The notes beneath the pieces are model-generated. The model was not told the DNA's origin. It did not search any database and worked only from the letters and a program-made list of their open reading frames with translations. 64,000 nucleotides of DNA from Mallotus nudiflorus (lineage: Eukaryota; Streptophyta; Magnoliopsida; Malpighiales; Euphorbiaceae): assembly GCA_947683625.1 (NCBI GenBank), contig CANTUR010000166.1, forward strand, positions 4,667,001 to 4,731,000, given 5' to 3'. The translations under genes were made by a program, and so were the position numbers. Numbering within the stretch: the first letter of the stretch is position 1; the number at the start of each line of letters is the position of its first letter. Shown in pieces: positions 26,544 through 40,397 of the stretch.

Positions 26544-29208
26544 ATGGATGACATGAGAGCAATGATACAAGATGAGTTAATACAAGCTCTGGCTAGGTTG
26601 ATGCCACCACCTGCTGCTGCTACACCTCCCATTATAGCCAATCCACCTGTTGTGGGTACACCACCTACTAACAATGACAATGCTGCTAGGAACATGCTTG
26701 CTGTGGAAATGAAGTTGGAGGATGTCGAGAGTTACATGATTAAAAAAGTGAAAAGGGAATCACTTGTGCAAGTTCAAGAGCTGGAATCCAAGCAAATGAA
26801 AGCACTGACTCAGAAGATGTCTAAGATGGAGGATTTTATGAGAGGACAGGGGCATTGGATACTCATTTGACTTTGATGATGTGATTCAATTTGAGGAGGA
26901 CAAGTTGCTTGACAAATTCAAGATGCCACAACTACAGAAGTTTGACGGTACTGGAGACCTGAGGATCCACCTTAGTGAATACACAACTACCATGAGCACC
27001 ACTAAGGCTCTTTTATCTATGGTTACAAAGTTGTTTGTGCTATCATTGGAGGGTATGGCTATCAATTGGTATCATAGGTTGGAGAAATCTATCTGAGCGG
27101 ACTAGAGGGAACTATGTTCCACTTTTCTAAAATAATATGACTACAATACCAGGCTCGAAGTGTCCATCAGGGATCTAGAATTGACCAAGCATAAGCCTAA
27201 TGAATCATTCTCAGATTTTCTGACCAGGTTCATAAATAAGGCGGGATTAATGAAGAATAAGACGGCTGAAATGGATCAAGTTAGAATGATAGTCTGAAAT
27301 GTGTCATCAAATTTGGTTGAGAGGTTACAAATGATGAACCCTAAAATTTTTGTAGACCTTTATGATGATGGGTTACAAGCTGAAAAGATTGAAAGTGAGA
27401 AGAATAAGGTCACTAGAAGCACCAGAGTAAGAAATTATCCAACTGGGGGCATACAGCAAGGAAATGCTAGTCGGGTTGTAGGAGTCCATGCTATTCAACA
27501 ACCTAAGAAATTCTTAAATTTCAACCAGCCCTTATCCAAATTCCTGGACTGATTGATCTAAAAAGGCCTCCTTAAACCTTTAACCCCCTCTAGACCACCA
27601 AACTCAAATCTTCCTAGGTTTGACCTAAACAGTTACTGTAAATTTCACCAAGCTGCTGGTCATTTCACTGACTCTTGCATACGCCTTAAACATGAAATTC
27701 AAAACCTTATAGACTCTGGAAAAATCACAGACCCTGAGAAATCCAATCCAAACCCAAACACCAAAAATAACCTTTTCCCAAATTACCGAAACATGCCACC
27801 CCTAACCACCATGATTATCAACTCAGGAGTTAATGAGGAAGAAGTGCTTAACACCTTTAAGGATCTAAACCTTAAAACTAATGAGAAACCCCTTAATGCC
27901 CCTAAAGATGAGGGAAGGATAGAAGACTTATTGGGAAAACCTTCAAGCAAATTCAACTACAAGGTGTGTTATTCCAGACCACCTTCTTTCGATATACCCA
28001 TTAAGTTTATCATGCCTACAGGATAGGGTGACGAATTTGATGATAAGAAGATGCTAATAAGAGAGAGAAATATATGGTTGAAGTATGGAAAGATGGAAAG
28101 AAAGAGCAGACTATTGGGGTTATAGACATTTGGTATAACTCTGATGAAGAAGGCACGGAAGGCTACAATGTATGGATTGATAATCCAGAAGTTAGTCATG
28201 TCACTAGAAGTGGTAAGGGTTATAAACTAATAAAGAATACCACAGAGAGGGAAGAGGTTACTGAAAGAGAAGACTCAGATGAACATAATGACGACTTAAT
28301 CTTTGAATAGCTTAAGAAGGCAAAAGTGAGTATTTGGGAGCTTTTGATGCACTCAAGTAGCCACATAAAGGCTCTGGTTAAAGCTCTAGCCAAGATGAAC
28401 ATTGACACTACTGCAACCCTTAAAGCAATGGTGGCTAAGGTTACTGAGAAGAAGCATGGGGTTATCACCTTTTCAAATGAGGATTTACCTGTGGAAGGGA
28501 GGAATCATAATAAAGCTTTGTTCATCCCAGCCGAAGTCAGAGGGAAGAAGACTAATTATGTGATGGTGGATGATGGGTCTGCAATTAATGTTTGCCCACT
28601 ACAGATTCTGCATAATCTAGGGGTGAAGGTGGAGGATTTAACGAAATCTTACCTTGTAATCATAACTTACAATGACAGCACAAGGAATGTAGAAGGAACG
28701 TTTATGGCTCTTATAAGACCGAACCTATAGAGGCAATGGTGGAGTTCACTGTGTTAGATATCCCTATCACCTACACTTTGCTTTTAGGTTGGCCCTGGTA
28801 TCAAACTTTGGGAGGAGTGCCTTTAACTGTGCATTAAAAGGTGAAATTCCTATTCAATAGAGAAGTTGTGACTTTACATGCTAGTGTGGGCAAGACTATG
28901 TCTGCAGTTATAGATGGTCAAAAGCAGGTAGTCACCCCTCCTAGTTTCCAAATAGCCATGAGTTTTTATGGAATTAGGATGGATCCAAGGGTTATGAGCA
29001 TGATCAAGAAGATGAATTATCGACCCGGACAAAGACTAGGAAAGAATGAGCAAGGAAATCCAGAGTTCCTGGATTTCAAAGGACAAAATGATACCAAAGG
29101 ATTGGGCTATACAAGAGTTGGGCTTGGCAATAAAGGAGCTAGAAGAAGGATTCTTAACAAAAGTAACTTCTTAAGGAATGTAGGACCGCTACAGGATAAC
29201 TTTATCTA
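26544..29208 (+). pseudogene. gag, protease and G-patch-like segment of element B (broken)
   Basis: Gag begins at about 26544 (MDDMRAMIQDELIQALARLM) with Pro/Ala-rich and coiled-coil-like parts. The capsid-like core follows (KMPQLQKFDGTGD, then INWYHRLEKSI near 27090) and a CCHC-like remnant near 27630-27700 (YCKFHQAAGHFTDSC). The protease-like part at 28326-28730 has VMVDDGSAINVCP, the modified active-site form common in Tat elements. At about 28990-29110 MKKMNYRPGQRLGKNEQGNP and GLGYTR form a G-patch-like motif. Stops at about 26868, 27094, 27297, 27550, 28024, 28309 and 28728 break the frame. This would supply the particle and its processing enzyme. Confidence 0.85.
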
Positions 29209-29439
29209 AGAAAAGAGAAGTTTTACCTGGGTGAAAAGGAGCCTGTCCAAATAGCTGGAGTGAATGTTCCTAGGTTTGAGATCTTTAAGAAATAGATAGT
29301 TAAAGGTTTGGTGCAAGACAACAAAGACAAGGTGATGAAGAAATTTGCTAAGAAGATGGGGATTGAGGCCGTTGAAAAGCTGCTCTGTCTACCACCTGAC
29401 AAAGAACCACAGGATTTAGCTAGCATTATTAATAATAAT

Positions 29440-32400
29440 TTTAATGATGTTTTTTTATGAAGAAACTGATGTAATAATGTTCAGTCTGTTTAAGGACAAA
29501 AATGCTATTTTTCCAGTGATCAATGATATAAATTTTGGTTTTGCTTACTTGTGTGATATTAATTCTGATGGTCTTATTCACTTTAATAATGATCGTTCAT
29601 GCATATTTGACATTAATTCTATTTAATTAGATTCATTAAATATGGGCACAAATGAACAACCAAAACACATTTCTATATCATATGATTTAACTCTTGAAGA
29701 GAGGGAAAAATTAGAGAGAATATTAATAAGAAGAAAGGTAGTATTCACTTGGTCCTATGAAGACATGCCAGGTCTAGATAGAGAAATTACAGAGCATCAC
29801 ATTCTGATATATCTAGAGGTTAAACCTGTTAAGCAAAAACTTCATAGGTTAAGACTAGAATGGGCATAAAAGATAAGGGAAGAAATCGTTAAGCAAATCT
29901 AGGCCAATTTCCTATAAGTGGTAGAATATCCTCAATGGTTGGCAAACATAGTACCTATTCCTAAAAAAGATAGGAGAGCTCAAATGTGTGTAAATTTTAG
30001 GGATCTGAATAAAGCATGCCCGAAGGATGATTTTTCTTTACCCCATATTGATGTAATTATCGGCAGCACAACATCCAGTGCAATGTACTCTTTCATGGAT
30101 GGGTTCTCAAGGTATAATAAGATAATGATGGCAGTTATAGACAAAATCAAGACTGCTTTTATCATAGAATTAGGAACATACTGCTAAAAAATAATGCCAT
30201 TTGGATTAAAGAATGCAGGAGCAACCTATCAAAGGGCAGCAACAGCTTTATTCCATGATATGATGCACAAAAAAATGAAAGTGTATGTTGACCATATGAT
30301 GGTCAAGTTAGGAACCAGGGAAGGACATTTTGAGGCTTTAGACAAGTTTTTGGCAAGAATATAAAGATACAATCTGAGGCTTAATCCGAAGAAATGTATC
30401 TTTGGGGTCATTTTGGGAAAGTTGTTGGGGCACATAGTCAGCAATTGGGGAATAGAAGTTGATCCATATAAGATTAAAGCCATTCAAAAGATGGCAGCAC
30501 CAAGTCTAAAAAGGAAGTATGAGTATGTATCAAAAAATTGTAGTACATTAACAGGTTTATTGTAAAAATCACCATGGTTTGCAATCTTAATCTCAAGCTC
30601 TTAAGGAAGAATCAGCTTGTGGAATGGAATGAAGAATTCCAAAAAGCCTTTGATAAGATTAAAGAATACCTTACTAATTCGCCTGTGTTAAGGCCACCAA
30701 GACAAGATAAACCCTTAATCTTATATTTGGCTTTAGAGAAAAAAGCAATGGGGGCAATGCTAGCATAAGAAGGACTATAAGGGGTGGAGTACACAGTGTA
30801 TTACCTTAGTAAGAAGTTCTTACCATATGAAGAGAAGTATGATTTTATGGAGAAGACATGTTTGATTATAATATGGGCCACAAGGAAGATAAGGCATTAT
30901 TTCCAATCTTATAAAGTACAAGTCATTTTAAAGATATATCCTTTGAGGTATTTGTTTCAGGCACCAGCCTTAACTGGAAAGATGTTACGATGGTTACTAC
31001 TTCAAACTAAGTTTGATATTAAGTATGTCAATTCTAAGGTAATCAAAGGAAGAGCAGTGGCAAAATTCCTAGCACAAAATGTAGTTAACGGAAATAAGTA
31101 GTGGAATTTAGAGTTTCATATGAATACTTAGCAGTAATATAGTGACACGAATGGAAGCTTTATTTTGATGGGGCTATGAATAATAGAGGAGCAGGGCTAG
31201 GAGTAATTCTTGTCACACCAAGAGGAGAAACCATCCCAATGGCTATGAAATTAGATTTCAAGGTCACGAACAATATGGTTGAGTATGAGGCATGCATCTA
31301 TGGGCTAGAAGTAGTACTAAAAGTGGGAGCTAAAGACCTATTGGTTTATAGAGATTCCATATTAGTCATTAGCCAGGCTAATAAGGAATGGGGAGTAAAA
31401 GAAAAGAGGTTGAAGCCTTACATCTATTATTTAAAGAAGCTAATGAGGAATTTCACTAAATGTCTCTTCATGCATTTACCGAGAGATGAAAATCAAATGG
31501 TAGATGCTTTGGCGACGCTCTCTTCAATGTGGGATAAACCGATGGGGTTGATGATGAAGCCTTTCATGATAATGAAAATGAAAGCTCCGTGTTATAGTAA
31601 ATAATCAGTTATGGGCATTCAGATAGGTCCTGAAGAAAAGTCATGGTTTTATGACATCTAGAGATTCATTAAGGAAAGGAAATACCCAGATGAGGCAACT
31701 TCTAAGGAGTGATATGCCCTTCGTGTTCTTGCACGTCATTGTACAAGTCATGATGGGGTATTATATAGAAGAATGTCGGATGGAATACAGCTGAGATGTC
31801 TCAAGAAGGATGAAGCAGAATAGGCGATGAGAGAAATTCATGCAAGGGTTTGTGGATCTCATATAAATGGGATGATTCTAATGAAGAAAATAATTTGATA
31901 GGGCACTATTGGATGAGAATGGAAAAATACTGTACCTAGATAGTAAGACAATATCATGAATGCCAGACATGGGAACCTCAACCATCTTCCCCCTATGGTG
32001 CTAAACAACCTAACATCTTTGTGGCCCTTTGCAGCATGAAGGATAGATATCATAGGGGAGATAAGACCAACTGCTTCAAATGGGCATAAATATGTGGTGG
32101 TGGTGATTGAATATTTCTCTAGATGAACAAAAACAGAATATTTTAGTACTTTAAAAGCTAGACATATGGCAAGATTCATTAAGAAGAATCTCATTTGTAG
32201 GTATGGGATCCCATATCACATTATGACAAACAATGGTGTTCAGTTTCATGTAGAGACAACTGAATTGTTGCAGAAATACAAGATCGAGCATCATAAATCC
32301 TCACCTTATCGACCTCAAGCTAATGGAGCAGTTGAAGCAGCTAATAAGAATATAAAGAGAATCCTCTCTAAAATGGTGAAAACGCAAAAAGATTGCTCTG

Positions 32401-32479
32401 AGTACCTCCTTTTTATCTTGTGGGGAATGATTTCACTAAGCCAATCAACCTGGATCGCCTCAAGAAATGCTACCTTTAA
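29440..32479 (+). pseudogene. pol of element B: RT, RNase H, extra RNase H, integrase (broken)
   Basis: The pre-RT segment (29444-29870, YDLTLEEREKLERIL) leads to RT at 29918-30500 (CVNFRDLNKACPKDDF, YSFMDGFSRYNKI); the catalytic box reads VYVDHM where YVDDM is expected, losing the second Asp. RNase H lies at 30574-31101 and the extra archaeal-type RNase H at 31143-31600 (YFDGAMNNRGAGLGVIL, DALATLSS). The integrase core is at about 31990-32400 (TNNGVQFHVETTELL, SSPYRPQANGAVEAANKN). The integrase C-terminal part is mostly deleted: the core jumps within about 40 bases to the terminal NDFTKPINLDRLKKCYL. Stops are frequent. The order matches element A. Confidence 0.88.
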
Positions 32480-32720
32480 AAAAAAAGGTCTGCTGGCTAG
32501 TAAACCTGAAAAGGCTAGTTAGATAAAAAATTAGGACATTCTCGCTATTCAGAAAACCCGCAAAGGGCTGGCAAGCAAAAATTAGGGAATAAGGTAAAAG
32601 AAGTGATCCCACTAATCAGAAAACTCACAAAGAGCTAGTCAGACAGAAATTAAGATAATAAAAGTGAGAGAAAAATGTTTAGTTAGAAAATCTAAAAGGA
32701 CAAGCTGATAATAGGAGTTA
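32480..32720 (+). repeat. Short tandem repeats after pol of element B
   Basis: About four degenerate units of 50-65 bases with the core AGAAAACCCGCAAAGGGCTG then GCAAGCAAAAATTAG. Isolated further copies lie at about 33440-33475 and 34235-34265. Element A has the same repeats at the same place. Confidence 0.78.
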
Positions 32721-33049
32721 TGTCATGTGATGTAATAAATGTACTCATTTTGGCCCTAATTAATGAATAAAATTGAAATGAAATTTTTGTTTGAATATTG
32801 CATATTTTATCTTTATTACAAAGCATAAAGACTTAAAGGAAAAACAAAACATGAGAGCCTAAAAGACTAGGCTTATGAGATCACTATACTATTTTTTTTT
32901 TGTTTCTTCTTTTATGACTCATCTAGCAATACTTAAGTCATTTTTTACTCAGAAAATCCTAGTGGTTCTCTAGCTTACATGATAACCCAAGCCTTGTAAT
33001 TGTCATCAGTAGTCATATCAACATCTAAATGCAGGTTCCACTCTAATGC

Positions 33050-34110
33050 TCTACAAGGCCACAGGTTCTTCATTTTGTCCAAGAAATCCTGCCTCAGAGG
33101 GAAGCCTTCAAATCTAGGTATAACAATCACAATAAATTATGGACAACTGTACTAGCAGCAAAGGCATAACGGGGAAAAGAAGGTCAAAAGTGTAACCCAA
33201 TAACAGGAACACAGTGGTCATATAGGTTGATGGTCACAAACTTTAACTTCCATCAAGGAAAGATCCATGTAATCTCAGTGTCAACAATGCCTTTCATCCA
33301 ATCAATCCATTGGCCTATAGTACGCTTGTCCTTCACCTTCAACGAATGAGACTGTAAATAATGAGGTTGATAAATCAAGGCATTGGAGGGGGGATTAAGT
33401 AGACTCAATTTCTCCTATAGCCAAATCTAAAAAAAAGAGCTAAGTTGAAAACCTGAAAGGGCAGCTTAGGCAAAAAAAAAAAAAAGGTTGTATACCTGAA
33501 GGAGAAGCAAACTGCCTGAGAGTCGATTTTGAACCCTGAAATTATCTAACCCAATGATAGTTTCAGCGAGTATGACAAGCACAGGGTGAGCCCTAACTTC
33601 TATTTGTTCCAGGATACAGACAATACTAGTGTCATCATCTCCATAAGAAGCCACTAGTGGAAACTGGGCATACAAGTAAAAAAAGATAATCCTAATCCAG
33701 GCCATATTGTTCTTCTCCGTAGTCCCACAAAAAGTGATCAGAGAAGAAAAATTGATAGTCCCAAGGTTATGTGCATAGATGTAGATGTCACTTGGGGGCA
33801 TATCAAAGAATGTCATTAATCTATCGGGAAATTGCACCTCAAGATCAGGAAGAGCAATCACAATAGTCAAGTCCAAAGAATAACCAAGGATAGTAGCAAA
33901 CTCCTCAATTAATGGACATAGCTCTTGTCCATTGAATCTAAATACATGGTCTTTGATGTCCTAGAAGGTGGCAACAACATGAAGAAAATCATGGTCTATC
34001 TTTAAATACTGAAGGGATTTCAAAGATTTGACATGATAGGGCAGCAATTTGTTCTAGTTATCCCCATTAAGGTTTTTGAGAAACCTCTTCATCAAATTAA
34101 GGTGACTTTT
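33050..34110 (-). pseudogene. Antisense gene remnant 2 of element B (DUF7745-like)
   Basis: From about 34092 downward, the minus strand gives MKRFLKNLNG, then DIKDHVFRFNGQELCPLIEE, then a 136-residue open stretch at 33466-33876. That stretch contains RLMTFFDMPPSD and LAETIIGLDNFR and ends in SGSLLLLQVY. A further piece follows (FPWWKLKFVTINLYDHC, about 33270-33220). The same blocks occur in element A in the same order. The pattern resembles DUF7745/plant-mobile-domain proteins (recognised by eye only). It is opposite to the retrotransposon genes. Stops near 34050 and 33960 and frame changes break it. It has no role known to me in the element's cycle. Confidence 0.66.
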
Positions 34111-34395
34111 GTCATGATAAAGCAAATAAAAGACAAGAATGGGTGACTACCCTTTGACAAGTTATTTATAGAGACATAAAGGTTTAATCTAGATAGGATT
34201 AGGATTTTACGTGCGCGGATTGAACTCAAATTAGAAATCAAAACCTAAAAGGGCAGCTTAGATAGAAAAAAGGGGTTCATTAAATTTTAGGGTTTGATCC
34301 AAAACAAAAGTTGTAATCCATTCAGAAAAGGGAGAATAGTTCACAGGGAGGAAGGAAAATACAGTCATGAAAGCACAAGTCCTAAAAATGAAAGA

Positions 34396-36520
34396 TCAGT
34401 CATCCTGAGCTCCACTGTCTGGCCAAGGACTCCATCCTCTAGCAGGATCATCACTTTGATCTGGGGGTATAAAAGTCTCAGCATCATGATTGTCAAAGCC
34501 AAGACCAGTAAGTTATCTGCGAAGTCTCTTATTCTCACGCTCCAGATCTCCAGCATAACTCTGTCATATTAAGAATAGTTAAAATCATGCATAACATGCA
34601 TACATTTGCATATTGTTGTAAATACTAACCCTTCGACTATCTGTGATCTGCATAGTAAATAATCTTTGGGATGGGGCGAGTCCATATAGATAATCTGCCT
34701 ATGTCTGAGGGATCTGTAGAATGACATATACTAATTCAGTGACAAGTGTCAATTTATGCAGGATTGGGATGTAAAAATACACTTACATGTGAAGCATTAG
34801 GAGGAGAAAAGCTACGAATTTGAATCATATCAAGGTACATATGCTGCTCAATAGGAGTCTGCACTGCAGGCCAATATTCCATAGACCTATCAAGTAGGGG
34901 AATATTGCCCAGAATGGTACTCGAGGAAATATTACCTTGAGCAGCTCCGCTATACTAAGTAGGCTCAACCTCTTGCTCAGTCCTCTCAATGTCACCCTCA
35001 ATCTCCTCCTCCATAGTAATATCAGTAGCATCTTCAACCTATATAGAAAATAAATGTCATCCGCAGTGACAAAGGAGAATGAAGTAAGACAGTGATAAGG
35101 AGGAATAGTGATGGAAAGCATACCTCAGGTGGATCTATAGGAACCTGCTTTAGGAAATTCTCTTGAATATACTCCTGATAGTAGTAAGAACGCTCGAGCA
35201 GTGTCGAAGCATTATATTCCTCAAGAGTTGCTCTGAGCTCAAGATCAGTTAAGCTTTAACTCCTCAGTATATAAGAGGGAATAGAAGAAGGAACACATCT
35301 CCTAAAAGGTCCCATATGCCAATGATAAACACGCTCACCTAGATACCACATCTAGAAACTATAACTAGGAAGCAAGATCCTCATAGTCTCAAGCCTCACA
35401 GCAGCAGTCATGAAACTATATCATTGGATGTCTTCAGTGCCAGCCAACTAATCTGATCTGACCTAAAAATTCATTTGAATAAATTTTATTTAAGTTTTAT
35501 AATTGATCATATGCTAATAGTTAAATTTATCTTACCAAGTCCCACTCTAAAGAGTTCAACTAGTCTCAATAAGTCTGTAAGTCATACTTGATACTAGCAA
35601 AACAAGAAGAATCTCATCTCTGCATCAACAGAAGGCTCTTATCAAAGGTAATAATATTAAAGCCTCGGATCATCCCAATCTCAATGCCCCATATCTGAAA
35701 AGGAAAAGATAAGTTGAAATGAAAAAGAGCTGTAAAAGAGCAAAAATTAAAAAGGAGTAGAAGACATAAAGGAGGAGTACATGTAAAACATGGCATAAGC
35801 CACACATCATCACAGCACCTCTATAAAAAGTATCCAGTCTATAGTATAGATAGGCAAGAGTTGCGGATCCCTAATCAAAAGTAACTACTCTAACAAGATC
35901 CTAAAGAGGACCAAGAAGTGCAATGCTAACCTCATAACCAGTCTCACAAAAGAGGGTAGTGCCTAGTAGTATCAATAAGAAGCATCTCGCCTTTTGAAGA
36001 ATTTGGTGAGGTGTAGTAGTGGGCAATCTCTAAAAACCCTAAACAAGAGAAGAAAGAAGCATGTTCTTCTGATTCTTCCATATCGGAACAAACCCGAGCA
36101 AGTCACGAACATAATAACTCCTAGTATCCTCAGAAAGAGTGCAGTAATGGATATCAAAAAGAACCGGGGTACCCCCAAAGGTGATCCCAATGATGACAGA
36201 GAAGCTCATGGGAGAAATAGTTAGCTCACCCACTCACGTGTGGAAGGTATGAGTAGTATCCATCCATCTCTTAATAAGAGCAAAAAGGGAATAGCGGTCT
36301 TACCTACCTCGAGCAGTCGGTAGAGCAGTAATGAAATGTCAGAAGCCAAATGCCCAGATGTGTTGTACTATCTCTCCCTATAAATCATGAAAGAGTTCTC
36401 GAGCCAAGTGAAGCAACTTGAGAATTTCAGTGGTTTCTAAATAAAATTCATAAAATGATAAGATTACCTTCCTTACTAACTCTTGATTTTTGTTTATTAA
36501 CTTTTGATTTTTATTTATTC
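34396..36520 (-). pseudogene. Antisense gene remnant 1 of element B (plant mobile domain-like)
   Basis: The minus strand at 36039-36233 reads GELTISPMSFSVIIGITFGG then TPVLFDIHYC, the N-terminal signature of the aminotransferase-like plant mobile domain (typical form GEMTITL.DF...GL...G). Other pieces follow at lower coordinates. The gene seems to end with DLERENKRLRR, an acidic stretch and a stop at 34396-34398. Several minus-strand GT/AG-type junctions (for example CAATGAG/GTAAATTTC near 36870) suggest introns. It is broken by stops. A and B share this gene, so it was present in their ancestor. Confidence 0.62.
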
Positions 36521-36915
36521 TCATCTTTAAAAAAAAAAAAAAAAAAAAGAGATCGAAAAATTGGATTTCCAATCGGAAATCCAGAATTCTAATCGGATTT
36601 CTAGATTTTCGATTGGTATTTCCAAATTTCTGATTGAAAATCCCAAAATTTTGATCCAAAATTCAGATTTCTGACCGAAAATTTAGAAATCAGACTAAAT
36701 TCTATTAGTCCTCTGACATGTTAAAACCAATTTTGCAAAATATTATTTCAAAATTGACAATTTCATGTAATTTTATCTAATTTGTATAAGAGATGTTCTA
36801 TAATTGCATGCATAAAAATTTTAATGTATTAACAGAAATATATTTTTGCAGAGTTAAAGACAGGAGAGAAATTTACCTCATTGCCAACCTTTGAGCATCT
36901 GTGAAGGTGCAAGCA

Positions 36916-39900
36916 TGTTATGACTTGTGTTTTTAAATTATTATATATTATTTGAGATATGCAGTGTTAATAAAATTTGAAATTTTCATTTATTTATTTT
37001 CATTATTTGTGATTATTAATTGTCATTTTATGTTGAAGTATATATTTTATGTAAATATGTATTTTAGAAGTTATTAATTTAAATATTAGGGTTTATACTA
37101 TTAATGTTATTTTTGAAAAGTATTATTTTAATGATATTATTTTTAAGTACTAATATTATTTTATTAATTGACATGATTTTGAGTACTAATTTTTATTATT
37201 TAATTATTCCATAAATATTGTTTATTTTTATCATTATTATCATTATTTTTCAAGATTATTTTATGTATTATTGTGATAAATTAATAGGCTTTGTGTAATT
37301 ATTTATATGTGTATATATATGGTTAAATATGTGTGTATAATTGTATATATGTGTGTGTGTATATTATATATTATATAGAGTGTATTTTATATATATGTTG
37401 ACTAAGTTATATTTTGACCACATGTTTTTAATAATACTATAATGTATCTATTCATTTATGCACACAAATCAACACATATACATACACATATACACATACA
37501 CAAACACACACATTCACGTGCACATATACACACAAACATATACCCATAAACACATACACACACATAAACATCTAAACACAGACACAAGCACACATTGTAA
37601 AAAAACGCAAACCACCACAATACACCCATCCCTCCTCCGCTCACTGCTGCCTCTTCCTCTTCTGACCACTACTTTGAGCATTTTCGGTGTCTATCGACTC
37701 CTCTAGCTCCAGTGAACTTGAATCTAGCTTTGGTTTTAACTCTAATTCTTCATTTATTGGGTTTTTTCTTGATTTTTAGTTAATGTCCATTTTCATTTTC
37801 TTTTTTTTTAATCTTGAGTTTGGTTGATTCTTGATAAATTCTTTTTTAAATATCGATCTATGCATCTTAATCTACTCACACATATTTTTAGTTTATTTTT
37901 CTGAGTTTATTTGATTTTTGGTTAATTTTTGAAAATTTTAATAATTAAAAATAAATTTTCGTTAATTAATTATTTTAATTATGGATTTAATTAAATTAGT
38001 GTTATTATATATTTTATTAATTTTAGTGTTGAGAATTTTATGTAATTTTTAGAAATATTTTTATATTATGTAAATATTGGAAAATTATGTTAGAGTTTAG
38101 TTTTTATTGAAATTAATGTTTATAATTATATTTTTTAGATAATATTAGAATATTATTTGTTGATAAAATAATTTTTATGATTTTATATAATTTTTGTGGA
38201 ATATTATATATATTATGTGTATTTTGAACTATTGGGTTAATTGTGTAATTTTGTGAAAATTATAGTTAAATAATATGTTTTAAATGGTTTTAGAATTATT
38301 TAAGGTATTAAAATGATTTTTACAAATGATTTACTATTTTTAACTAATAAATACTAATTATTGAAAATTATTTTTCAAATAATATATTATTTATTATTTT
38401 TGTGATAAAATGGGTTTTAAACCAATTTTATTATATAATTAAACTATTTAAGTAATTAAATGTGAATTCTATTATGTTATATTGAATAATTGTAAAATTT
38501 AATTTTTATTAATATTATATAATATTTGAGATTTTATTAGTTAATTTGTGATAATTTTCGAATAATATGTAAATAATAAATGTATTTATTATTTCTATGA
38601 TGTTAAATTGTGATTTTAAATACTATTTGCAATTTATGTTAATTTAATTGTAAAATGGGAATTTTATTCCATTTATGAATTCTATTACCAAATATTATTT
38701 AAAAATTAGAATTTTATGTTTTAGTTGGAAAATAAAGGTTTTTAAACACTTTTATGGATTTTTGATGATTTTTATTATTTTACTGTTTAATATTGTTGGT
38801 TTGTGATTTGTGAACCTCGGTTGGGGATTTGTGGAGTTTAGGGTCTCAATCAGAGGTGTTGCGCTTTGTGATTTTAGAAATTTATTTTCTATGCAGGATC
38901 GGCCCTACTTTTGTAAGGAGACGTTCGTTTTACAAAAGAGACTCCGCCAAATTTTTGATAGATTTCTTCTAAAACGTGACAACCAGTTTGAGTCTAGTTT
39001 TGGAATTTTGACTAAGTCTTTCTATAGTAATCCTAAAAGCGTAGAGTTAAAAGTTTATTTTGACTATTATCATTATTTTATTTTTCTAGTTGCGCCGAGA
39101 CTGAGACCTATCGGACTAAGTCTATCTCGTGGAGCACAAATCAGTGAATTATTATACTATATATATATATGCATTGCATATAGGATGCATGACTTTTCAT
39201 TTTCATTATATGTCTTAAAAGTGATTTAATTTATAATATGATTTGGTATATTTTCGGTTTATTTTTAGTATATTTTGATATATATGTTTGCATATTTTCA
39301 ATAGACATTTAGTATATCTTTGGTATATATTTGGCATATTTTGTGGTTAATTTTGAATTTATTTAGCATATATATACTTGAAATATATTTAGTTTATTGT
39401 AAGTATATTTCTAGTATATATATGGTTTATTTTGTTAATATGATCGTTATATGCATTATTTATTTTCCCATATGAATGTTTATTTTTAAATGAGGGATAT
39501 CAATAGAACGTGCTACCTAGTGGGTAGCACTAGGACCGAGTACGTACCGATGCAATATAATTTAGGATTGATTTACTAACTTATTTGAGGTGACATTTGA
39601 TTGATAATTTATTGAGATTGATGAGATTAAGTAGTGTGATTACGGGAGCTCGATTGACCTAGTGTCTCGTGGCCAATCACACTGACAGTCAGACTGCTGG
39701 AGCTCAGTTGACTTAGTGTCTCGGGGCTAGTCTACTGTCTTTAATGGAATAAGTGAATTGATTTGGAATTAAGTGAGCCTACATAGCTATAGAGTTGTTA
39801 TTGATTGAGGTTATGATTAAATAGGGTTCTATTTGATCCTTCAAATATTAAAATAAACATTTTCTACATTTATTATATATAAAGGCAGAGTTTAACATTT

Positions 39901-40392
39901 GTGTGAAGTGCGTGTATATGTATATATATAAGAATGCCTGACTATTTATGGTTTAGATTGCATGTATATATATTATAATAATTCACTCAGTGAGGTCTGA
40001 CCCCTCTCAATTATTTTTTTTCAGGAGATATTGTATTATCAGACCTTAGTAGTATTGCTCTTCGCCGATGTTCTTCCGCTCCAGTTAGATTATGTAAAAA
40101 TTTATATTTAAACTCTGATTTGTATTCTAGAAATTGCAATAGTAGTGTTATTGTATCAGAAGAGTATTATTTTATGCTTGATACTTTGTATCCAGTATTG
40201 TATAAACACCTTTTATTTATGAAAGGATATTGAGTATTTATATTCATATATAATTTGAAAAATTTTAATTCAGTCATACTTTTTATTTATTTATTGTGTG
40301 TGCTTTTATTTTTAAGGCTTGCTACGGGTTCCGGATTCGAAAGAATTCCCATTCCCTAGCATCGGTCATGACTCCTGGTTTGGGTCATGACA
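36916..40392 (+). repeat. Solo LTR of the long-LTR Ty3 family, nested in element B
   Basis: It starts TGTTATGACT and ends GGTCATGACA. The perfect duplication AAGCA flanks it (36911-36915 and 40393-40397). It is 3477 bases long and shares the GGCTTGCTACGGGTTCCGGA tail, the stem-loop cluster (about 39510-39760) and the start block with the other copies. A degenerate CA/CACA-rich stretch at about 37458-37600 is peculiar to this copy. Frames found inside are not genes. Confidence 0.95.
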
Positions 40393-40397
40393 AAGCA

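Noticed and set aside
37456..37706. Frames on both strands across the CACACA stretch
   Set aside because: Dinucleotide repeat translation (THTHIH / VCVCVY); not coding.
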